Source of the DNA: Capsicum annuum
Taxonomy: Eukaryota > Streptophyta > Magnoliopsida > Solanales > Solanaceae
Direction: 5' to 3'
Length of the DNA stretch: 64,000 nt
NCBI RefSeq assembly: GCF_002878395.1
Contig: NC_061115.1
Span: forward strand, 55,065,937-55,129,936
Shown: positions 48,201 through 59,176 of the stretch, in pieces
How positions within the stretch are numbered: position 1 is the stretch's first letter
Layout: every line of letters begins with the position of its first letter
Notes under the pieces: model-generated
Told to the model about the DNA's origin: nothing
Seen by the model: only the letters and a program-made list of their open reading frames with translations
The model's database searches: none
Translations under genes and position numbers: made by a program

Positions 48201-49374
48201 CTCCTGCTCCAGATGGGATGGTAAAGCATAAAACCTGTTCTTGCTCTGACCGCCCCCGGTACTAGGTGATGTGCCCTGAGGAGAGATTGGGCAACCTAGA
48301 GGGGCTGGTGTGCTATTAGCCTAAGTCTATGTATAAACACTCTTTGATTCCATGTCCCAACTTGCTGCAACCATAATAACCTTTTTTTCCAAACAGACAG
48401 TAACCAAGATTATTCTTAACACACTTAGCACATAGAAGATAACTAGGTTTTCTATTCATACTATATTGAGATCTGGACATAGAAGCCTTACCCTACTGCT
48501 CTTTTCTAGCTCTGGGAGTGGGAGCACTAGCTGAAGATGGCGCTGGCATAGATGGACGATTCTAAAACTACAAATGATTTCCTTCTCCAAATTTTGATTT
48601 ACCATACTTAAACTGCCCGATCCTAGCCTTATTATTTCCCCTTTCTCTTTCCTTCAAAATTTTTTTTCTCAATTTTCTGGGCATGAATCATCAACCTAGA
48701 AAGATCTATGTCACCAATAAGCAAAACAGTCCTGCACTCCTTTCCTAGCAAAGTAGATACTCCAGTAACAAACCTACTCATACTCTCCCTAGGTTCAGCC
48801 ATCATATCAGGGGCATACTTAGACAACTGGTTGAACTTAAGGAAGTACTCTTTCACTATCATTAAATCCTGCCTTAGGTTGATAAACTCCTCTACCTTAG
48901 CTTATCTCATTTCATACAGAAAGAAACTATCTAGAAACGCATCCTAAAACACCTGCCAACTCATAAGAGCTGCATTCTTAGCTCTACCATTCTTCCACAA
49001 AACTACCCAATCATACGCTATATCCTCAAATCTATAGGATGCTAACTCTACACTCTGCTACTCAAAAATATACATAATATTAGTGACCTTCCTTATCTCA
49101 TCTAAGTAAAGATGTGGGTCCTCACCTGCTTTTGAACAAAAGAATTTTTGCGGGTTCATTCTCTTAAAGTCATGAATTCTGGCCATAGCTAAATCACCAT
49201 ACTGCTGAAGTGGGACTTCCACCTGATGGTTTCCTTGAACATTGTAGTTACAGCTTAGGCGAACGCTTGAAAGACAACCCTAAATTAAGAATGGGATACA
49301 TTCTTATTTAGAAGGTCAGCAGGCTGGGATGGCTTGTTATTATTTCTGTGGGCATTAGCTCGATGGGGAGGCAT
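48201..49374 (-). pseudogene. gag: Y1 gag
   Basis: The ATG at 49374 reads MPPHRANAHRN. A capsid-type block 'EYFLKFNQLSKYAPDMMAEP' and 'KECRTVLLIGDIDLSRLMIH' is open at 48862-48632. A decayed zinc knuckle is seen at about 48335-48430 ('CVKNNLGYC' and 'YYGCSKLGHGIKEC'). An acceptor-like 'cttcttttaactcag' on the minus strand ends 22 bases before the ATG (49396-49397). Stops and at least two frame changes (one in a long T run near 48660) break it. Confidence 0.8.
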
Positions 49375-49567
49375 ATTAAACTGTCACATAAGAGCCTGAG
49401 TTAAAAGAAGATAGAGATACTATAAGCATGATAGATCATGAAAGAAAAAAATGATTTTCCTAAAACGTCCTATAGCCTGTTGCTCATAAATATGGCGTGC
49501 TTCACACCCATGATTAAAACTCTACGTAGCGTGGCTAGTCTAACTCACTAGGACTCTTATAACCTTA

Positions 49568-49580
49568 GGCTCTAATACCA
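49568..49580 (-). other. Y1 primer-binding site
   Basis: Minus strand TGGTATTAGAGCC, one base different from the initiator-tRNA site (C to T), four bases after the end of the middle LTR. It proves that the middle LTR is the 5' LTR of Y1. Confidence 0.9.
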
Positions 49581-49584
49581 AGTT

Positions 49585-51270
49585 TGTAATACCCCAAAAA
49601 TAGGTCTCGAGATGTCACACAGTGCTCAAGACTACAAGTAGCCTTAAGCTAACCTGGTAAGCCATCTACTAAATTTGAAACTCTTAATAGAGAAGAATAG
49701 ATGTATGATCAAGATAAAATGCAGAATTTTGTATAAGCTAAGATGAAACTACCTAAATATAATATTTGAAAATACTAAACTCAAGAGACTGATCAATCTA
49801 TACTAAAAATTTGAATCATATCTAGCATTCTGACAAGCCTCTACTACTAATGTTAGAGAGTCACTGGGATAAACCCCCAGATGACTTAAACTATCTGAAA
49901 ATACTAAATCATCTATACTAATAAGCTAAAAAACTAAATAACTGTGTCCCCAAAAAATGAGGACTCACCAATTTTTGGGATGTAGATGGATATGCTCGAA
50001 ATCACTCACGCTGTGAAAATTGAGCACCTGAACGTACATTATGAGACAATGTATCACATAGGCGTATATGTTGATCAGTACTTCTAAAATGTACTGAGTA
50101 TATGGGGATGAATACGTAAGTAAATCAATATCTCAATATTATTATAAATTTATAGAAGAATGCTTGCTAAATGTAGATGACTCACATAAGCTGGAATATC
50201 TGAAAACTGAAAATGATAATCATAAATAGAGAAATATGTTGTATAAATCTAGTGAGTCATAATATTTAGTTTGAAAAGCTGTGCTAGTATTCTATCTGTA
50301 AATCATACTGTCTAGTGTAGAAAGGACTCACTTTTAAATCTGAAATCTGAAAAATAAAATCTGTAGCTAATGTCTTTTTAGAAGACATTATTTGAATAAA
50401 GCTGTGAGCCTTTACAGTTAGTTCTAAAAGTTTTTCTGTTATTCGTTTCTGTAGGTTGTAGAAAGGTTTTTCTAACTGACATACACTATGTGAGCTATTA
50501 TAGAGTCCAACATCTAGTTCTCTTATGAGAAAACCTTATGTTAGGGAGAGGTGTCATACTCTTTCCAAGGAGTATAATCTAATATAAGTGATCATATCTA
50601 TATGTATCATCCATATAAAAATGGGAATAATCTTATAATCTGAACTTATGTTGGATCATAGTCCTGGAGAATATGAACGTACCCAACTCGGTGCTAAATA
50701 CTACTCCCTTTAATCTGTATGCTCATCTATTGGAAATCCACTTTTAAAAACTAATATAAGGGTTTATAATTGCCTTTTTAAAATTATAGTTGGAACTGGA
50801 AAATCCTGATTTGGCACACCACCGTAACGACCTGCTATCGCAGTACTTACTGGAAAAGGGACAATTCCCATTTTACACTCTAATGTGATGCAGTGTCTGT
50901 CCAATTAGGAATTTTGATGCAATACGAGTTAAACGTAGTGAGCTACTAGAATGGAACGAATGGGAACTAGAGCTTCACTATAATGCGGGCTAATTGTGCT
51001 TCACTGGAATCAAATAATTACAAATCTATCCTTCAATGTGACGCAGTGCTTATCATGTTGCCCTACTATTTTCACTAATATCACCAAAACTTCTTATTCG
51101 ATTATCGAATTAAGGCAAAAATTGTATCCTTGTAAAGATGATCCAATTATCTACACATTGGTGGGTCTAGAGCTTGAAAATTCTACATGTATCAAGAGTT
51201 ATTTATTTTTGAAGTTAACCCTTGACATTTTAGGAGTTAAACTAAGCTAAGAAAAGTATGGGGTATTATA
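49585..51270 (-). repeat. Y middle LTR (shared)
   Basis: Ends TGTAATACCCC and GGGGTATTATA. It serves as 5' LTR of Y1 (primer site on the left) and 3' LTR of Y2 ('atatctcccttttgggaaca', complement of a polypurine tract, on the right). Compared with 56142-57548 it lacks about 700 bases around 50773, the stretch that holds the leader and donor-like site. The inverted-repeat island is present at about 50815-51060. Confidence 0.9.
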
Positions 51271-52760
51271 ATATCTCCCTTTTGGGAACATTCGGTCTCA
51301 AATGAGGCAAATTAAATTGAAGATACTGTGGAACTGAGGCTATATACTGGCATGCACAACTAAAACAAACTTCATGACTGAATCTAGAATATACTGAGCA
51401 ACTGAACTAATCTATGAGTGCATGAATTTACATAAAGATAACTATAGGGATGAATTTGAGACTAGAAAAAACTGAATTAAGAAAGACTGTTACCTTCGGC
51501 TTAATCCCAAGTAGCACCCTCAACAAACTAATTTTTCGATAGAACTTTGACCAAGGGATCTTCTTTGTTCCTTAGTCTATGGATCTGATGATGAAGAAAC
51601 TCTATTGAGACTTTTTTTATATGAAAGGCTATTTTGGATATCTGTTCTTTGTAGAGGGATTACAACGGCTGAATCGTCCACGGACTTCTTCAATAAGGAC
51701 ACATGGAACACTAGATGAACTGATGAAAAGGCTGCGGGTAGCTCAGGATCGTACACTATCTTCCATAAATGACTCAAAATTTGGTAGGTGTATACATACC
51801 GGGGACTAAATTTCCTCTTTTTACCAAATCTCTTCACCCTCTTCTTGTGTGAAACTTTCAAATACACAAGATCATCTACTTCAAACTTAATATCTTTGCT
51901 TCTTTTGTCTGCGGAAGATTTCTGCTGACTGTGAGCAACTTTCAATATCTCTTAAATTAACTGAACTTTCTTCATGGCTTTAAACACCATATTTGGCCCA
52001 AGCAAAGAGGACTCACCGACTTTGAACCAACCGATTGGAGATCTACATTTCTATGGATAAAGTGCTTCAAATGGGGCCATCTAAATACTAGAATAGTAAC
52101 TGTTATTATAGGCAGACATGATTAATGGCAAGTGGTCATCCCAACTACCTTTGAATTCAAGAACATATGCCCTTAACATATCCTCTAAGGTATGAATGGT
52201 CCTCTCTGCCTGACCATCTGTCTGTGGATGAAAAGCTGAACTGAGATAAACTTAGGTACCAAGACCCTTCTGAAAGGATTTCCAAAAATAAAGGGTAAAA
52301 TGAGTACCCTATCTGAGATGATGGACAAGGGAACTCCATGCAATCTAAAGAGCTCTCTAATATATATCTTAGCATAATCTTCAGCTATATTGGATGTCTG
52401 AACTGGCAAGAAATCAGCTATTTTGGTCAATTTGTCTACAATAACCCATATTAAATCATGATGTCGATGCGAATCGAGTAGTCCAGTCACAAAGTCCATA
52501 GTCACCTCTTCCCACCTCAATGTGGGAATACAAAATTTGTGCAATGTGCCACCAGGTCATTGGTGCTCTCCTTTAACCTACTAGTAATTTGCACACTTGG
52601 CTACAAATTCTGCTAAATCCCTCTTCATACCACTCTACCAATAGACTTCCCACAACTCGCGGTACATCTTTGTGGCTCTCAGATGAATGGAATAATGCAC
52701 ACCATGCGCTTCTATCATAATCATAATCCACTGTGTCAAATCATCAGCACCTGGCACACT
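51271..52760 (-). pseudogene. Y2 integrase and 3' untranslated region
   Basis: Minus strand: zinc part near 52690-52590 with 'SGMKRDLAEFVAKCANY', where the last Cys is Tyr. Core: Asp in 'VTMDFVTGL' (about 52500) and in 'LSIISDR' (about 52315), then after a frameshift '[15 protein letters not shown]' with the Glu (about 52210), so the DDE residues survive in two frames. Tail 'FEVDDLVYLKVSHKKRVKRF' and 'RKFSPRYV' is open at 51945-51577, followed by 'FSSVHLVFHVSLLKKSVDDS'. 51271-51500 is untranslated sequence. Confidence 0.85.
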
Positions 52761-54230
52761 TAATCTATTTTAGTATATCACCACTCTATCTCCTCCTTGG
52801 GAGAAAACCTCTACCTTTTCATCTTTAATTGACCCCTTTAGTTTGACTAAACTAGGATCCTTGTCCAGCTTCTCTTTCACTTTCAAAACTAGAGAAGATT
52901 ATGAACTACTCTGAACCCAAACATTCCCTTCAAATGAGTCAACCAACCTCACACCCAATCTAGCTAACTGGTGAACTTTCAAAACTAACTCTCGCTTATC
53001 ATTCTCCACACGAGCAACACTGCCCATGGACAATCTACTAAGTGCATCTGCCACTATATTAGCCTTGATCGGATGGTACAACACACTCATATCGTAATCA
53101 TTCAACAAATCTATCCACCTTCTATGATAAAGATTTAAATCCCTCTAAGTAAATACATAATGCAAACTTTCATGATTTATAAACTCAATAATATGCACCC
53201 CATAAAGATAGTGCCTCCAGATCTATAGAACGAACACAATAGCAGCTAACTTAAGATCATGGGTAAGGTAGTTCTTTTCATGAGGCTTAAGTTGTCTATA
53301 AGCATAGGCTGTAACTTTACCTCTCAGTGTCAAACCACAACCCAGGCTGATTTTAGAGGCATCACAATAGACAATAAAACCATCTGTGCCATCAGGTAGT
53401 GCTAAAATTAGGGGTTAAGTGAGTCAAGTCTTCAACTCCTAAAAACTCTTCTTACAAGAATATGACCACAGAAACTTAACCTTTTTCTGAGTTAATTGAG
53501 ACATAGGGGATGCAATAGAAGAAAAACCCTCAACAAAGCATCTATAATAGCCAACTAAACTCAAGAAATTTCTAATGTATGATAGAGAGATAGGTCCTGG
53601 CCTATTACTTACTATTTCTGTGTTTTGGGGATCAACTCTAATGCCATCACTGGAAATAATAAGACAAATAAAAGCTACTAATCTTAGATGAAATTCACAT
53701 TTCCTAAATTTAGCGAACAACTGGTGATCCTTAAGAATTTGCAACATAATTCTAAGGTGGTTATGATCATATCTAAATATTTTTTAAACACTCAGCTCAT
53801 CAAGTTCATGAAGGCTGCTGGGGCAGTTATTAGCCCGAAGGACTTGACTAGAAATTCAAAATGAACATAATGGGTTTGGAAAGTTGTCTTTGGAATATCA
53901 TATTCCCTTACTCTAAGTTGATGATAGTCCGATCTAAGGTCTATATTTGAGAAGTAACTTGGACCTTTGAATTGGTCGAATAAATCATCGATCCTAGGAA
54001 GAGGATATTTGTTTTTTATAGTGACTTTATTTAGCTAGAGATAGTCAATGTACATTCACAAAGAACCATATTTATTTTGCACGAATAGGATTGGTGCGCC
54101 ACATGGAGAGATACTGGCCTTATGAAACATTTATCTAAGAGGTCTTTAAGTTACTCTTTTAACTCTTTAAGCTTGGATAGAGCCATATGATATGCAGGAA
54201 TAGAGAAACACTGAGCATCTAGCAGAAGGT
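52761..54230 (-). pseudogene. Y2 reverse transcriptase and RNase H
   Basis: Minus strand: RT start traces near 54190 ('KLKELK'), 'KIDLRS' near 53940, then 'VFKKYLDM' (about 53790) running directly into 'MLQILKDHQLFAKF' (53747): about 60 bases with the whole FVIVFIDD catalytic block are missing. 'GIRVDPQNTEIVSNRPGPIS' and '[20 protein letters not shown]' follow. RNase H ends with 'NIVADALSRLSMGS' (53060), Asp retained. Stops are frequent. Confidence 0.85.
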
Positions 54231-54479
54231 CAATACTGAATTCTATTTCCAAATCGGAAAGTACCCCAGAAAAGTCTTCAAGAAAAACATCAAGAATATT
54301 ATTGACTACACAAACTGATTGAACTATTGGAGTCTCAGAGTTAGTTTCTTTAACTCAAACAAAATGCTAAATACACCCTTCTGAGATCAATTTTATGGCT
54401 TTAAGATGGGATATGAAATGACTCTTGGGAGACACTAAATTACCTTCCCACTCTAAGGCTAGCTCATCTAGAAACTAAA

Positions 54480-54840
54480 ACATTAACCCTTGGGTGCGAT
54501 AATCTATAAATGCATAACAATAATGGAGCTAATCCCTACAAAGAATAAGATCAAAGTCAACCATATTTAACTCGATTAAATCTACTAACATGATATTATA
54601 AAGGATAGTGATAGGACACCTTCTATAAATCTGTTTGGCAACAACTGACTCACCTACTAGGGTAGAAACTAAGAATGGATTAGGGATCCTTTCAGGACTT
54701 ATTTCAAAATTTACTGCAACTAGTGAGGTCACATAAGAGAAATTCAACCCAGGGTCTAACAACACATAAATATAAATATGAAAGACATGAAACATACGAG
54801 TAAAAACATATGGCGAATCCTCTTGCTCCTAATGGGATGG
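54480..54840 (-). pseudogene. Y2 aspartic protease
   Basis: Minus strand, open 54795-54529: 'YIYVLLDPGLNFSYVTSLVA' with the catalytic Asp in DPG, 'ISPERIPNPFLVSTLVGESV', 'KQIYRRCPITILYNIM' and 'NMVDFDLIL'. It is the best kept protease of array Y. Sequence 54231-54479 is the linker to RT, with stops. Confidence 0.85.
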
Positions 54841-56020
54841 TAAAGAATAAAATTGATTCCAGTGGTGATCGCCACCGGTACTGGATGATATGCCCTGAGG
54901 AGGGACAGGGCGACCTAGACGGGCTGGCGTGCTAGTAGCCTAAGTCATGGGACGAACATCCATGTTTCCCTGCTTAGCAAATGGACACTCCTTGATTCCA
55001 TTTCCTAGCTTGCCACAACCATAACAACCTTTCTGTCCCAACAGATAGTCACCAATATAATTATTACCATACTTAGCATATGCAGGATAACAGGGTTTTC
55101 CACTCACACTATTTTGAGATATGGAAGTAGAAGTCTTACCCCACTACTATTGTTTATCTCTGGGAGTGGGAGCGCTAGCTAAAGATGGCACTAGCATAGA
55201 TTAATGATTTTGAAATTGCAAATAATTTCCCTTTCTATACTTTATCTGGCCATACTCAAACTGCCTGGTCCTAGCTAAATTATTTTTTTTCTCTTTTCCC
55301 TAAAACTTTTCTGCCTCAATCTACTTGGCATAAATCATCAACTTAGAAGGATCCATGTCCCCAATGAGCATAGCAGTCCTACACTCCTTAACTTCTAAAC
55401 TAGATACTCCAGTAAGAAACTTACTCATACTCACCCTAGGGTTAGCCATCGTGTCAGGGGCATACTTAGACAATTGGTTGAACTTAAGAAAATACTCTTT
55501 CACTTTCATTAAGCCCTACCTTAGGTTCACAAGCTCCTTTGTCTTAGCTTCTCTTATTTCACGTGGAAAGAACCTGTTTAGAAACGTATCATGAAACACC
55601 TTCCAACTAATAGGAGTAACATTCTTTCCTCTACCATTCTTCCACATAATAATCCAATCATACGCTACATCATTCAATCTATAGGATGTTAAGTCTACAC
55701 TCTTCTCTTCAGAAACATAGATAATCTAGGTGACCTTTCTTATCTTATCTAAGAAAGGATATGGGTTCTCACCTTCTTTTGACCCAAAGAAATCTAGCGG
55801 GTTCATTCATAAAGTCATGAATTTTGCATGTTGCTAAATCACCATTCTGTTGAAGTGGGACGATTACCTGGTAGTTTCCATGAACATTGACAGTCACAGC
55901 TTGGGCCAATGCCTGAAAGGCATCCAAAAATTCAGCATAGAATACATTCTCATTTAGTGGGTCAGTATACTGGGGTGTCTAGTTATCATTTTTGTGGGCG
56001 TTAGCTCAACGAGGAGACAT
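54841..56020 (-). pseudogene. gag: Y2 gag
   Basis: The start at 56020 reads MSP where Y1 has MPP. 'EYFLKFNQLSKYAPDTMANP' and 'ECRTAMLIGDMDPSKLMIYA' are open at 55509-55321 and match Y1 48862-48632. A zinc-knuckle trace lies near 55010-55080 ('GCGKLGNGIKEC' type). Linker text is Ser/Pro-rich. The acceptor-like site of Y1 is changed here (ctcag to ctcat). Stops throughout. Confidence 0.8.
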
Positions 56021-56141
56021 ATTAAAATGTCATACAAGAGCATGAGTTAAAAGTAGATAGAGATACTGTAAGCACTATAGGTCATGAAAGAAAGAGATGA
56101 TTTTTCTAAAACATCCTGTATCCTCTTGCTTATAAATGTGG
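56021..56141 (-). other. Y2 leader stub
   Basis: It matches Y1 49375-49500 upstream of gag, then stops before the primer-binding site. That site and the first ~1.1 kb (in window order) of the next LTR are deleted. Confidence 0.7.
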
Positions 56142-57548
56142 CTCGTAGTTTTGGGGCATGACAACATACCCAACTCGGTGATAAATAATACTCCCTTTAA
56201 TCTGTATGCTCATTCTGTTGGAAATTCACTTTTAATAAGTAATATAAGGGTTTACAATGAAAATCCCTTGTAAATCAATTTATTGTAAACTGTAGTTAAA
56301 TCTATAAAGTGGATTCCATATGTAGGCTGAGATCAAAAGATCAAATCTTTATTCAAAATCTGAATATAACAACTCATGGGATGCTTAAAAGTATGATCTT
56401 CTTGAAATAACGACATTCAAACTGGGGCTAATAACCTATGCATCAAATTCATATCAAATCATCATATATTTCATGCTTGATAATGAAAATATTGCTAAAT
56501 CAATTCTTAATCTGGAAATTTCTACAATACGCATGAAAATACAAAAGTAGACATGCAATTCAACATCTAGATCTCTCAAAATCTCATAATCTTGCAAATA
56601 ACAATATTGGGTATGAACCCTAATTCAAAACTCATATAAACTTATGTAATTATCTTCAAAAACTAATTTTGGGCACAAGGATGAAAGGATTATCCTTGAT
56701 AAAAATGCCACATACCTTTATTGATGACTAGATGAAGAAGCTTGAACTTTGAGTTTCTAGTTGTGTTCTTGAATATTGATTCTTGTAGTTTTTGAATTGG
56801 GAATCCTTAATTTTGAGCTATCTTGAAAAAAATTGTGGAATTTGGATTTCTTGGGGATGAAGGATTGATGTTCTAGGGTTTCTTTAAGAGAAAGTTGATG
56901 AAAAGTGAGCATAATAGGCTTAGAATAGGTTTAATCATCTGTTATTCATGAATTGGGGGCTTGACAAAAGACTAAATTTTCCTTTTAAAATTGTACTCAG
57001 AACTGAAAAATCTCGATTTTGCACACCACCACGATGCGCTGCTGTCGCGGTGGCTTACTGGATAAGGGACAATTACCATTTTGGCCTTTGGAACAACACG
57101 ATGAAATCGTGTTGCATCACTCGAAAAGGACGAGTGCCATTTTGCACTCCACAATGATGCGGTGTCTATCTAATAAGGAATTATGATATGATACGGGCTA
57201 ATCGTGGTGAGCTATTGGAATAGGATGAATGGGAACTAGAGCTTCTCTGCGGTGTGAGGCAATCACAGTGCTTCACTAGAATCGAACAATTGCGAATCTT
57301 TCCTTCACCGCAATGCGGTGCTTATCGCGGTGCCCTACTATTTTCACTAAAATCTCCATAAATTCTTAATCGAGTATTAGACTGAGACAAAATTAGTATC
57401 GTTGGAAAACTGAGCTAATTATCTACTCATTAGTGGGCCCTACTCTATAGCTTGAAAATTCTACATGTATCGAGAGTTATTTATTTTTTAAGTTGAGCCT
57501 TGACATTCTAGGAGTTAAACTAAGCTAAGAAAAGTATGGGGTATTACA
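56142..57548 (-). repeat. Y right LTR (5' LTR of Y2), truncated
   Basis: It matches 50657-51270 of the middle LTR and also holds the ~700-base segment that the middle copy lacks (about 56255-56960), with a leader and donor-like site at 56714-56715 (minus, 'aaag|gtatgtgg'). It ends GGGGTATTACA next to ATTTC. The combined LTRs suggest a full length near 2.4 kb, as in D. Confidence 0.9.
57020..57340. repeat. Inverted-repeat island in Y right LTR
   Basis: Four or five short units each contain a palindrome of the kind 'accgcaatgcggt', 'acacgatgaaatcgtgt' and 'ccacgatgcgctgctgtcg', separated by a 'gcttcact(a/g)gaat' type spacer. The middle LTR has a C-to-T-worn version at 50815-51060. Confidence 0.8.
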
Positions 57549-57553
57549 ATTTC

Positions 57554-57849
57554 TCCCTAAACCTTGAGGATTACCATTACATCTGAACATTCGATATCAA
57601 AAGTCCCATAACTTAGCTGGTAAGAACATCAATTACTACATTAGTACTAAAGGGTACAAGCACACCCACACCATCATACTATATTTGAATTCTTGCATAC
57701 ACTATTTCAAGCCAACTAATCCACGTTTAATATAACTAGCCCTATGGATACATAATTCACTAACAATCGATAAATTCCACCCATACCTTATCACTTCTAA
57801 ACATATGGATTCATAATTTTAATTATAGACCATATGCTGTCATATGATT
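57554..57849 (-). other. X internal sequence, nothing recognised
   Basis: It resumes X after Y's right target copy. No coding block is seen on either strand; by position it lies just after the protease. Confidence 0.4.
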
Positions 57850-58250
57850 CCGAGAAGGGATTTCAAAACCTATCTGACCCCTAAGCACTAAGGCACTACC
57901 CATCCATTCAATGATTGGTTTATTGGAAAATTGAAACTGAACAACCATATTTCCATAATCAACTAAGGCATAACATGAGTAGATCTAATCCATGCCAAGA
58001 ATGAAATAAAAAATCAGTCATCTCTAACTCCACAAAATCAATAAAAGTGAGTTTTTGGGATACTATAACAAGGAAATTTCTATATAACTATCTGGCTATG
58101 ATAGATTTACCCACTAGGGTAGACACAAAGAAATGCTCTACTAATGTTTTGGGACTGACACTAAAATTGACAACTATATAAGGAGATACAAAAAAATATA
58201 AGGCTCCGGGGTCTAATAAAACATACACACTAAGATGAAAGAACTATAAT
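57850..58250 (-). pseudogene. X aspartic protease remnant
   Basis: Minus strand: 'TPEPY' or, in a shifted reading, the LLDPG-like 'YVLLDPGALYFFV' region at about 58225-58190, then 'FSVSPKTLVEHFFVSTLVGK' (about 58160), 'DFILGMD' like traces and 'YSCYALVDYGNMVVQFQFSN' (about 57990). It aligns in order with the G1 protease. Single-base indels and stops break it. Confidence 0.65.
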
Positions 58251-58955
58251 GTACCCGTAACCATATCAGGAGAACTTTTCTATTCGTGTCAGGGCTGTAG
58301 TACATAAATTCTATTCTAGAGCTGACCTCTGGTGGCATTGGAAGTGGCCCCCTAATGAGTTAGGCGACCTGCTGGAGTTGACGGACGATTGAACTGGTCC
58401 TGTTAGTTAAAATCCCTTCCCCTTTATGTCACTAATGGACACTCTCTAACCCAGTGGCCTGGCTTCCCACAAAAAAAATAAACACTACTACCATCCTTAC
58501 ACACCCTGATGATTTATACCATATTCTTCGCAGAGCGTATTTGTACAATCAATGTTCACACTACCCTATGAATTAGAGCCTGATGCTCTATCCCAACTAT
58601 CATTACTGAACTTTGGCAGTAATGCACTAGTTGAAGAAGGAGCTAGGGCTAAGAATTTCTAACAAAATTGGGTACGGTTACGGCCCTCTAACCTTGGCTT
58701 AAAACTACCTATTCTGGCCCTTTTTTCTCTCTTTCTTTCTTTCTACGCTTCCCCCACTCAATATGCTGAGCATGAACCATAAGCATAGATAGGAAAACAA
58801 CCTGCTGATTATTCTGAGCATTAATTAAATGAGCTAAGGTAGTGAAAGCAGCTCTGAATTTGGTATGAGAGACATGCTCGTTTAGGGGATTTTCTTAAAC
58901 AGGCAGAGGTGTAAAAAGATTCCCATTTCTTCTTTTATTGTTTTTTGGGAGGCAT
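58251..58955 (-). pseudogene. gag: X gag remnant, internally deleted
   Basis: The ATG at 58955 reads MPPKNNKRRN, followed by 'EHVSHTKFRAAFTTLAHLIN' (about 58870), the same start as G1 gag. It then jumps to the block before the zinc knuckle ('MLMVHAQHIEWGKRRKK', about 58780) so that most of the capsid is missing. A decayed knuckle is near 58440-58480. 'ttttttctgttatag' ends 4 bases before the ATG (58959-58960) as an acceptor-like site. Confidence 0.7.
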
Positions 58956-59158
58956 GGCCTATAACAGAAAAAAGATGAGTCAGGCAGAGAGTTTAAATTG
59001 AGCTCATGTGTATTTGTACGACATGAACACTAAATGAGGGGAAACTTTTCCTAAAATATCTCATAGCCTCTTGTCCATAAGTGTGGCATGCTTCATACCC
59101 ATGAAAATAACTCTACTCAACATGGCTTTTAGACTCTCTAGGACACTGTAAAACCTTA

Positions 59159-59171
59159 GGCTTTGATACCA
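59159..59171 (-). other. X primer-binding site
   Basis: Minus strand TGGTATCAAAGCC, one change from the initiator-tRNA site, five bases from the LTR. It identifies 59177-61576 as the 5' LTR of X. Confidence 0.9.
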
Positions 59172-59176
59172 AGTTT

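Larger units (their letters stand above)
42271..57548 (-). mobile_element. Array Y: tandem LTR-internal-LTR-internal-LTR
   Basis: A 15.3-kb unit flanked by ATTTC on both sides (42266-42270 and 57549-57553), so it counts as one insertion into X. It has three LTRs of one family (42271-42705, 49585-51270, 56142-57548) and two sets of gag-pol on the minus strand (Y1 42706-49567, Y2 51271-56141). The middle LTR has a primer-binding site on one side and the complement of a polypurine tract on the other, so the two units share it. Each LTR has lost a different segment. Confidence 0.85.

Noticed and set aside
56948..57157. Small protein-coding frames over the palindrome island (both strands)
   Set aside because: Open frames on both strands of a GC-rich inverted-repeat cluster are expected by chance; no domain, and the sister LTR copy does not keep the frame.
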